NCBI GenBank assembly: GCA_017936205.1
Contig: JAGBGB010000171.1
Location: 1 to 12,619 of the forward strand
DNA length: 12,619 bases
Reading direction: 5' to 3'
From: Oscillospiraceae bacterium
GTDB taxonomy: Bacteria; Bacillota; Clostridia; Oscillospirales; Oscillospiraceae
The position numbers and the translations under genes are program-made. Each line of letters begins with the position of its first letter. The first letter of the stretch is position 1. A model generated the notes under the pieces. It was not told the DNA's origin and searched no databases. It saw only the letters and a list, made by a program, of their open reading frames with translations. This document shows, one piece after another, positions 7,392-12,619 of the stretch.

Positions 7392-9392
7392 TTATTTCTT
7401 TTTTCGCTTTTTCAGGTATTGCTCTGCTCGTTGCATTTGCAGGGGGGTAGGCAGCTTGGGAGTGGGTTTTCCCTTGGGCTGGGTCTGCTTGGGCTCCTTT
7501 TTGCCTTTGGGAAGGGACTTTTGAGGCTTTGCAGGCTTGCCGGGGCTGCGGAGGGAAGGGGCTCCTGCCTTAGCAGAGGGCTTTGCTGCGGTTGTGGGGG
7601 CTGCCATGACCTCGCCCTTTCGGGGGCGAATCAGGCACTTCTTGTCGTGACCGATCAGATCTGTCCGTCCTGCTTTCTCCAGTGCCTCTCGCACCAAATG
7701 ATAGTTCTTGGGATTGCGGAATTGGATCAAGGCTCTCTGCATAGCCTTTTCGTGGGGGTCTGTGGGAACATAGACTTTCTCCATGGTTCGGGGGTCCAGT
7801 CCGGTGTAATACATGACGGTGGATAGGGTAGAGGGTGTAGGATAGAAGTCCTGCACCTGCTCCGGCATATGTCCGATGTCACGGATATACTCTGCCAGCT
7901 CGATAGCTTCCTTTAAACCGGAGCCGGGATGGCTGCTCATGAGATAGGGTACGAGGAACTGCTTCTTCCCAAGCTGCTGATTCAGCTTCTCATACTTGTG
8001 GCAGAATTTCTGATAAACCTCCCGACGGGGCTTGCCCATGTACTTCAAGACTTGATCGGAAATGTGCTCCGGCGCTACCTTCAGCTGACCGGAAACATGG
8101 TGCTCCACCAGCTCCCTGAAGAAGGTGGGATCCTGATCTGCTACCAGATAATCGAAGCGGATACCGCTGCGGACAAAGACCTTTTTTACACCCGGGAGGG
8201 CTCGCAGACGGCGGAGTAGGTTTACATAATCCTGATGATCTACCCGCATATTCTTGCAGGGGGTGGGGAAGAGACACTGTCGCTTCTGACAGGCTCCCTG
8301 ACTTAGCTGCTTGTCACAGGCAGGTGCACGGAAGTTGGCGGTGGGGCCGCCTACATCGTGGATGTATCCCTTGAATTCCGGGTGCTTGATGATCCGTTCT
8401 GCCTCTGCCACAATGGAATCGTGGCTGCGGCTCTGGATGATCCGCCCCTGATGGAAGGTCAGAGCACAGAAGGAACAGGCGCCGAAGCAGCCTCTGCAGG
8501 ATACCAGAGAGAACTGCACCTCTGCAATGGCAGGGATCCCCTTGTCATAGGAGGGATGATAGCTGTTCTCATAGGGCAGAGCGTAAATGGCATCCATTTC
8601 CTCTGTGGTCAGAGGTCTCTGAGGGGGATTCTGTACCACAAATTCCTTGCCGTAGGGCTCTATAAGCCGCTGGGCAGTAAAGGGATCGGTGTTGCAGTAT
8701 TGGGTATAGAAGCTCTGAGCATAGCTCTTTTTCAGTTTACATAATTCTTCGTAGGAGGGGAGCACAATGCCTTCCTCCTCTGCTTCGGTGCTGCGATAGA
8801 CCGTGCCGTCAATGTGGTGCAGATACCGGATCTCCCAGCCATCTCTCAGGGCGTCGGCAACCTCCACAATGGCACGCTCTCCCATGCCGTAGATCAGCAG
8901 ATCTGCCTGAGCATCCAGCAGAATGGAACGCTTCATTTTCTCGGACCAGTAGTCATAGTGTGCCAAACGACGGAGGCTCGCTTCGATTCCCCCGATGATA
9001 ATGGGAATTTTGGGATGAGTCTGACGGATCAGATTGCAGTAGACAATGGTGGCATAGTCCGGCCGTTTGCCGATCTCACCGCCGTTGGTGTAAGCGTCGG
9101 TCTTCCGACGGTGCTTGGTTACGGAGTAGTGATTGACCATAGAATCCATATTGCCGCCGCAGACCAGATAGCCCAATTTGGGAGTGCCGAAGAGGTTCAC
9201 AGACCGGGGGTCCTTCCAATCCGGCTGGGAGCAAATGGCGACCTTATAGCCTGCCTGCTCCAGCACCCGGCTGATAATGGCATGACCGAAGGAGGGATGA
9301 TCTACATAGGCATCCCCGATCACATATACAAAGTCCGGCTGATCCCAGCCACGGGCTTTCATTTCTTCATAAGTAATGGGCAGAAAACTCAT
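7392..9392 (-). CDS. ygiQ: YgiQ-family (UPF0313) radical SAM protein
   Basis: Cytoplasmic 4Fe-4S/S-adenosylmethionine radical enzyme of the widespread YgiQ family; its reaction is not established to my knowledge. At 666 residues it is the usual size. The N-terminal domain (about 1-280) carries the family signature GDAYVDHPSFGHAIISRVLE at 27-46 and IIIGGIEASLRRLAHYDYW at 131-149. The radical SAM core follows with C302-x3-C306-x2-C309 inside SCRGCFGACSFCAL, preceded by another Cys at 299. A second cysteine set, C359, C368, C373 and C379 (ending CLFPTPCKNM), fits an auxiliary metal site but that is inference. The C-terminal domain ends near 595, after which a 70-residue Lys/Pro/Ala-rich basic tail runs to KKRKKK. 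The ATG directly abuts the dut stop (TAAATG) with GGGGGAT upstream, indicating translational coupling. The stop is TAA at 7392. Confidence 0.95.
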   Translation of the reverse strand: MSFLPITYEEMKARGWDQPDFVYVIGDAYVDHPSFGHAIISRVLEQAGYKVAICSQPDWKDPRSVNLFGTPKLGYLVCGGNMDSMVNHYSVTKHRRKTDAYTNGGEIGKRPDYATIVYCNLIRQTHPKIPIIIGGIEASLRRLAHYDYWSEKMKRSILLDAQADLLIYGMGERAIVEVADALRDGWEIRYLHHIDGTVYRSTEAEEEGIVLPSYEELCKLKKSYAQSFYTQYCNTDPFTAQRLIEPYGKEFVVQNPPQRPLTTEEMDAIYALPYENSYHPSYDKGIPAIAEVQFSLVSCRGCFGACSFCALTFHQGRIIQSRSHDSIVAEAERIIKHPEFKGYIHDVGGPTANFRAPACDKQLSQGACQKRQCLFPTPCKNMRVDHQDYVNLLRRLRALPGVKKVFVRSGIRFDYLVADQDPTFFRELVEHHVSGQLKVAPEHISDQVLKYMGKPRREVYQKFCHKYEKLNQQLGKKQFLVPYLMSSHPGSGLKEAIELAEYIRDIGHMPEQVQDFYPTPSTLSTVMYYTGLDPRTMEKVYVPTDPHEKAMQRALIQFRNPKNYHLVREALEKAGRTDLIGHDKKCLIRPRKGEVMAAPTTAAKPSAKAGAPSLRSPGKPAKPQKSLPKGKKEPKQTQPKGKPTPKLPTPLQMQRAEQYLKKRKKK

Positions 9393-9833
9393 TTATTTAT
9401 CCCCCGTTGAACCGAAGCCGCCTTCACCACGGACTGTGTCGGAGAGCTCTTGGGCTTCTACAAAGTTTGCAGTGAGATAGGGTGTAATGATCATCTGTGC
9501 GATCCGATCCCCGGGCTCAATGGTTTGGGGGATCGGGCTGTGGTTGTGGAGGGGGACGAAGAATTCTCCACGATAGTCGCAGTCCACCACACCGACTTTG
9601 TTGGCAGGAGCCAAGCCTCTTTTGGATGCCAGGCCGCTGCGAGCATAGACTAAGCCTACATAGCCTACGGGTATTTCCATAGCAATGCCGATGGAGATCA
9701 GTCGGGTCTCTTCCGGCTGCAGAGTCACGGGAGCCTCCAGACAGGCACACAGATCTGCACCGGCGGAGAATTCCGTACCGTATCGGGGCATTTTTGCATG
9801 GGGATATAGTAGCTTCACCTTAACTGTTTTCAT
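9393..9833 (-). CDS. dut: deoxyuridine 5'-triphosphate nucleotidohydrolase (dUTPase)
   Basis: Hydrolyses dUTP to dUMP and pyrophosphate, keeping uracil out of DNA and feeding dTMP synthesis; the family works as a homotrimer in the cytoplasm. All five motifs are present in the 146-residue product: I AGADLCA (24-30), II ARSGLASKRG (64-73), III GVVDCDYRGE (81-90, catalytic Asp84 and uracil-stacking Tyr87 by homology), IV GDRIAQMI (108-115) and V RGEGGFGSTG (135-144). Motif V, from which a neighbouring subunit's active site is closed, is complete. The start at 9833 is chosen over an in-frame ATG at 9857 because GAGGTGGAG stands just upstream and 146 residues is the family norm. It overlaps the end of nrdG by 14 bases. 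An intact, standard enzyme. Confidence 0.97.
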   Translation of the reverse strand: MKTVKVKLLYPHAKMPRYGTEFSAGADLCACLEAPVTLQPEETRLISIGIAMEIPVGYVGLVYARSGLASKRGLAPANKVGVVDCDYRGEFFVPLHNHSPIPQTIEPGDRIAQMIITPYLTANFVEAQELSDTVRGEGGFGSTGDK

Positions 9834-10353
9834 ATACTCCACCTCTTCTGTAGCCATCGTCCCAGAGAATCAGGGTTCCGGCTTGTTTCGTTTTCTTCAG
9901 GTCGATCAGACGCTGATTCCGAGAGCCTCGGAATCGCAGGGTCAGATCCTTCTTGTCAATTTCAAAGGGACCGTCTACCAGCACATCCAAATAGGAGAGG
10001 ATCTCCTGTGCGGTGTCTGAATCCAGCTCCTCTATGGTGTAGCCTGTAAAAGCCCAGAAGCTCTTGTTGGGGAACCGCCTCCTCGCCTGTCGCAGCAGAT
10101 CTGCAACAGCCTCTTGATTTCGAGGCTCGAAGGGCTCGCCCCCCAGCACAGTCAGTCCTGCTACATGCTTGGGCTCCAAGCTGTCCAGAATGCGATCTAT
10201 AACCTCTTGGGTAAAGGGCTCGCCATAGTCAAAATCCCATGTCTGGGGCTGGAAGCACTCTTTACAGTGTCGGGTACAACCGGACACAAAAACAGAGGTG
10301 CGGATCCCCGGACCATTGGCAATATCCAGTGTTTTAATAGCAGCGTAGTTCAT
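9820..10353 (-). CDS. nrdG: anaerobic ribonucleoside-triphosphate reductase activating protein NrdG
   Basis: Radical SAM activase that installs the glycyl radical on the anaerobic class III ribonucleotide reductase NrdD, allowing dNTP synthesis without oxygen. At 177 residues it has the compact family length. Visible features: DIANGPGIRTSVFVSGC entering the cluster motif C26-x3-C30-x2-C33 (CTRHCKEC), the GGEP motif at 71-74, and the C-terminal RFRGSRNQRLID block. The ATG at 10353 overlaps the upstream hydrolase stop as ATGA and follows AGGAGA by six bases, a coupled start. Its partner nrdD is not in this window, although the two genes are often adjacent. Pairing with dut in the same run gives a deoxynucleotide-supply flavour to this stretch. 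Pyruvate-formate-lyase activases are longer and lack this terminal block, so the NrdG call is firm. Confidence 0.95.
   Translation of the reverse strand: MNYAAIKTLDIANGPGIRTSVFVSGCTRHCKECFQPQTWDFDYGEPFTQEVIDRILDSLEPKHVAGLTVLGGEPFEPRNQEAVADLLRQARRRFPNKSFWAFTGYTIEELDSDTAQEILSYLDVLVDGPFEIDKKDLTLRFRGSRNQRLIDLKKTKQAGTLILWDDGYRRGGVYENS
9837..9845 (-). promoter_or_regulatory. dut: ribosome binding site that decides the dut start
   Basis: GAGGTGGAG lies three bases before ATG at 9833 (its GAGGT part is seven bases away). The alternative ATG at 9857 has nothing comparable upstream. The site sits inside the last codons of nrdG. Confidence 0.7.
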
Positions 10354-11291
10354 AGTGTATCTCCTAAGCAGCGATTTATGAAGGCTTTGATCTGGGCTTC
10401 ATAATTGTCCCTGTCCACAAGATAGCTGGCTCCGTGCTTTGCCTTTGAAACAAGGAGCAGGGTCTTGTCCGGACTTCCGCAGACCTCGTAAGCGGTTTTG
10501 GTCATATGACAGGGGACGAAGGTATCTGCCTCTCCGTGGGCAAAGAATACCGGCAGCTTCAAATCCTTTACAGCCTCCGGTACAGAATACTCACGGAAGC
10601 CGAAGCCGGCAAAGAGCCGCGCATACATACCCATAATGGGCACGAAGGGATACTCCGGCAAGCCTGTGGAGCGAACCACGGAGGTGATGATCTCCCGAGG
10701 AGAGCTGAAGCCACAGTCTGCAATGATCCCTCGTACATTTGCGGTGTAGGGCTTTCCGCTTGCCATAAGTACAGTGGTTGCCCCCATAGAGATCCCGGTT
10801 AAGAGAATAGGAGCCTCTTTGCCGAAGCGGTCTGCGTGCCACTGTACCCAGCTGTGGACATCCCGACTTTCTCGAATGCCGAAGGTAATAAAACGCCCTT
10901 CGCTGGGGCCCTGTGAACGCTGGTGTACCAGCAGTACATTCAGCCCCTTTGAATAATAGGCATTTATGGCGCAGCCGAAGTCAGACTGAGGCGTACCTCG
11001 CCAGCCATGGAACATTAAGATGGTTCCACGGGCATTTTCGCAGGGAAAGAAGTCTCCTGCCAGCTTCAAACCGTCGTAAGAGCGGATGTAGATCCTTTCG
11101 TGGAGCTGCTGCTCCATCCAGTGCACACCTGCAAGGATCTCTTCCTTGCAGTCACGGTAAACGGGGCGTTGCAAGGTTTTGTTCAGATCGGCAGTGAGTC
11201 GGTCGATCCGCAGACAAGCGATCAGAAAGAAGCCAAAACAGGCGGCAAGGAGCAGGAATACCACTGCCAACAGGATCCAGAGCCAAAGCAT
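10350..11291 (-). CDS. membrane-anchored alpha/beta hydrolase (serine hydrolase)
   Basis: Predicted serine esterase/peptidase-type alpha/beta hydrolase of 313 residues; the substrate cannot be told. An N-terminal hydrophobic segment (about 2-26) without a clear signal cleavage site should anchor it in the membrane with the catalytic domain outside. Catalytic domain from about 65: oxyanion-region FHGW at 94-97, nucleophile elbow GISMGA with Ser168, acid Asp256 in HGEADTFVP, and His286 in AKHGAS. The order and spacing are canonical. It resembles the B. subtilis YqkD / BEM46-like group often annotated simply as alpha/beta hydrolase. It starts two bases after the PAP2 stop, with AAGGAGG eight bases before the ATG and lying inside the last PAP2 codons. 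It ends in an ATGA overlap with nrdG. Confidence 0.92.
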   Translation of the reverse strand: MLWLWILLAVVFLLLAACFGFFLIACLRIDRLTADLNKTLQRPVYRDCKEEILAGVHWMEQQLHERIYIRSYDGLKLAGDFFPCENARGTILMFHGWRGTPQSDFGCAINAYYSKGLNVLLVHQRSQGPSEGRFITFGIRESRDVHSWVQWHADRFGKEAPILLTGISMGATTVLMASGKPYTANVRGIIADCGFSSPREIITSVVRSTGLPEYPFVPIMGMYARLFAGFGFREYSVPEAVKDLKLPVFFAHGEADTFVPCHMTKTAYEVCGSPDKTLLLVSKAKHGASYLVDRDNYEAQIKAFINRCLGDTL

Positions 11292-11293
11292 AA

Positions 11294-12217
11294 TTAAGAC
11301 CTCCTTCTAAACAGACGATCCCAGAAGGGGAAGCTCAAGGGCCACAGCAGGGCAGCGAAAAGCACCACTGCACAGTACCGCAGAGCATGGATCCCCAGCC
11401 ATGTGATACCGAGAGCAGAGAAGACCAGCTTCAATCCTTCCTTAATGGCAAGGAGCCCAATGATCCCCAGAACCACCTTGCAGATCTGGGCAGGAAGACA
11501 GGCTTTTTCGGAGAAGCGGATGTGCTTTCGCTCTAAGGGATAGGCAATGGCAAAGCCCAGCAGAGCTCCGAAGAGGGAATAGCTGTTCTTCCTGCCGGAG
11601 AGAATGTTCTCCTGTGCTGCATCTGCAGGGAAGCTTGCCAGATTGGCATAGAGCACGAAGGTGAAGGAGATTAGCAGCATGAAGCCAATGAGGATGTACA
11701 TGATCCCGGGTCGCTTCTGCGCAGCCTTCATAATGGGATAGAAGGCAAAAACCAGAACGGCGCCTATGAGCAGAGACACACCCACATCCAGAGGCGTGTG
11801 GACACCCAGATACATTCGGGAGAAGGCGGTCAGCAGGATCAGAGCAATGCACAGTCCTCTCAAGCCCCAAGACTTGTTCCAGCGGGCAATGGTGCCGAAA
11901 TTCCCCACAGCACTCTGGGTATGTCCGGAGGGGAAGGAATAACCGTCAGCTCCGCTTCGGGCAGATTCCACAATGGTGAAATCGGGATCCTTGACCCAAG
12001 GGCGGGGGATGCGGTAGAACAGCTTCAAGAATTGGTTCAGTATGGTGCCGAAGAAGCCTACAAAGAGCAGATAATAGCCCTCCTCCTTGCTGACACACCA
12101 GAAAATCAGCAGAGCAATGAGAATGAAGAAAATCTCATCTCCGAGGTAGGTCACGATGCTCATGATTCGATCCAGCACCGGATTTCGGATGGATTCCAGC
12201 CAGTATAATAGGTCCAA
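11294..12217 (-). CDS. PAP2-family membrane phosphatase
   Basis: Integral membrane phosphatase of the PAP2 (type 2 phosphatidic acid phosphatase) superfamily; members dephosphorylate lipid phosphates such as phosphatidic acid or undecaprenyl pyrophosphate. Which substrate applies here is unknown. With TTG at 12217 as start the protein is 307 residues. The three PAP2 motifs are complete: C1 K65-x6-R72-P73 (KLFYRIPRP), C2 PSGH at 96-99, and C3 S133-R134-x5-H140-x3-D144. About six to eight hydrophobic segments are visible, including a C-terminal extension after about residue 160 that goes beyond a minimal PAP2 domain. The start is set by GGGAGG eight bases upstream and by the family-like opening DLLYWLESIRNPVLD. 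A TTG at 12223 is too near that site, and extending to TTG at 12337 would run through both promoters. The gene is first in the minus-strand run. Confidence 0.9.
   Translation of the reverse strand: MDLLYWLESIRNPVLDRIMSIVTYLGDEIFFILIALLIFWCVSKEEGYYLLFVGFFGTILNQFLKLFYRIPRPWVKDPDFTIVESARSGADGYSFPSGHTQSAVGNFGTIARWNKSWGLRGLCIALILLTAFSRMYLGVHTPLDVGVSLLIGAVLVFAFYPIMKAAQKRPGIMYILIGFMLLISFTFVLYANLASFPADAAQENILSGRKNSYSLFGALLGFAIAYPLERKHIRFSEKACLPAQICKVVLGIIGLLAIKEGLKLVFSALGITWLGIHALRYCAVVLFAALLWPLSFPFWDRLFRRRS
11300..11306 (-). promoter_or_regulatory. strong ribosome binding site embedded in the PAP2 3' end
   Basis: AAGGAGG, eight bases before the hydrolase ATG at 11291, is formed by the final Arg codons (AGA AGG AGG) of the PAP2 gene. 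Translation of the two membrane proteins is therefore tightly linked. Confidence 0.75.
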
Positions 12218-12225
12218 AATCAAGT

Positions 12226-12231
12226 CCTCCC
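12226..12231 (-). promoter_or_regulatory. ribosome binding site that decides the PAP2 TTG start
   Basis: GGGAGG is spaced eight bases from TTG at 12217 and only two from TTG at 12223. No ATG lies at suitable spacing, so a TTG start is favoured. Confidence 0.65.
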
Positions 12232-12258
12232 TATTCAAAAAATAGATAACTACTATAT

Positions 12259-12287
12259 AGTATAGCACAAGTGGAACGATTTGAAAA
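12259..12287 (-). promoter_or_regulatory. sigma-A-like promoter for the minus-strand operon
   Basis: On the minus strand TTTTCA (12282-12287), a 17-base spacer and TATACT (12259-12264) match the -35 and -10 boxes at four and five of six positions. Transcription would start near 12252, leaving a leader of about 35 bases with the PAP2 ribosome site. The -10 region is AT-rich with a second candidate (TATAGT) just downstream, so the exact box is uncertain. Confidence 0.5.
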
Positions 12288-12294
12288 GCAGAAC

Positions 12295-12324
12295 TTGCAA
12301 AGTCCCCTGTGCCTATGATATAAT
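12295..12324 (+). promoter_or_regulatory. sigma-A-like promoter for the right-hand gene
   Basis: TTGCAA (12295-12300), an 18-base spacer and a perfect TATAAT (12319-12324) preceded by TG one base before (extended -10). Transcription would start near 12331, giving a leader of about 47 bases before ATG at 12378. Confidence 0.6.
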
Positions 12325-12377
12325 ACAAGCAAATCAATGGTCAAGTATGTATTTCTTTTGACTGAAAGGAGCAAACT

Positions 12378-12619
12378 ATGTTTTCAAATGAAGATCGTGT
12401 CCAGTATGCCAAGCCTCAAATTATGGAGGTAATCTGCCAGCTTCGCTTCCCCACCATTCTTTCCATCGGGGCCAAGGAGCCTGCGGATTTTCAGGAACAG
12501 ATTCGTATGGGGTTCCCACGCTACTCTCGCACAGAGGAAAATCCCATGAAGCTGGTCAACGGGAAAATGGAATCCCAGCCTCCTGTGACCAATTATCAGT
12601 TCCTTTCTGCCGATGGTAG
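12378..12619 (+). CDS. TIGR04255-like family protein of unknown function, 3'-truncated
   Basis: An open frame from ATG at 12378 runs off the window edge without a stop; about 80 residues are visible. The start is supported by AAAGGAG (12365-12371) six bases upstream and by the promoter at 12295-12324. The protein opens MFSNEDRVQYAKPQIMEVIC and continues QLRFPTILSIGAKEPADFQE, QIRMGFPRYS, then QPPVTNYQFLS. The early KPxIMEVICQLRFP block, an EPADFQExIR helix and an xFPxY block match what I remember of the sporadically distributed TIGR04255 family, whose function is unknown. I see no signal peptide or membrane segment in this part. It is transcribed away from the PAP2 operon. The family call rests on memory of the N-terminal pattern. 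Confidence 0.75.
   Translation, partial: MFSNEDRVQYAKPQIMEVICQLRFPTILSIGAKEPADFQEQIRMGFPRYSRTEENPMKLVNGKMESQPPVTNYQFLSADG

Noticed and set aside
7400..7590. Lys/Pro/Ala-rich 3' end of ygiQ as a tandem DNA repeat
   Set aside because: The residues are compositionally biased but no fixed repeat unit is visible in the DNA; it is a low-complexity tail.
8814..9410. 198-codon plus-strand ORF opposite ygiQ
   Set aside because: It is antisense to a well conserved radical SAM protein and its translation has no recognisable family pattern.
12218..12337. 40-residue N-terminal extension of the PAP2 protein to TTG at 12337
   Set aside because: It would cover both predicted promoters and the ribosome site, and the family-like N-terminus begins at 12217.

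Overview
The window looks like chromosome of a low-G+C-lineage (Firmicutes/Clostridia) anaerobe, most likely a gut Oscillospirales-type organism. This is inferred from the strong AGGAGG-type ribosome sites, TTG as a probable start codon, an oxygen-sensitive NrdG activase, and a giant secreted protein with the CxCG / duplicated C-terminal modules I associate with gut Clostridia surface proteins. I could run no database search, so the taxonomy is an inference.

Layout. The left edge (3-1970, + strand) holds the last three quarters of clpB, entering just before the first Walker A motif and followed by a possible hairpin terminator. Converging on it is a long, tightly packed minus-strand gene run from about 12.2 kb down to 2.07 kb. 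In transcription order it is a membrane PAP2-family phosphatase (12217-11294), a membrane-anchored alpha/beta hydrolase (11291-10350), the anaerobic ribonucleotide reductase activase nrdG (10353-9820), dUTPase dut (9833-9393), a YgiQ-family radical SAM protein (9392-7392), and a very large secreted heparinase II/III-like polysaccharide lyase (7369-2073). Gaps are -14 to +22 bases, with an ATGA overlap and a TAAATG junction, so the run reads as one operon. The lyase gene is broken: a one-base frameshift at about 3105-3106 splits it into a long N-terminal ORF and a 313-codon C-terminal ORF that together would make about 1,765 residues. At the right edge a divergent gene begins (12378, + strand) and runs off the window; it resembles the TIGR04255 family of unknown function. 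The 160-base divergent intergenic region carries two back-to-back sigma-A-like promoters.

How the genes fit together. dut and nrdG are both deoxynucleotide genes (dUTP removal; activation of anaerobic NTP reduction). The PAP2 phosphatase and the hydrolase are membrane proteins of unknown substrate. The lyase is the one clear secreted, carbohydrate-facing product, with a signal peptide, DNRLRE/CBM96-like domain, alpha/alpha toroid plus beta-sandwich lyase core, two related carbohydrate-binding-like modules, an InlB/Flg_new-like repeat, a CxCG motif and a duplicated C-terminal domain. Nothing links it functionally to the upstream genes beyond co-orientation and spacing.

I see no tRNA, rRNA, CRISPR array, insertion sequence, prophage or classical defence cluster. 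The strongest candidates for new biology are the frameshifted multidomain lyase, its duplicated C-terminal domain, and the divergent TIGR04255-like gene.
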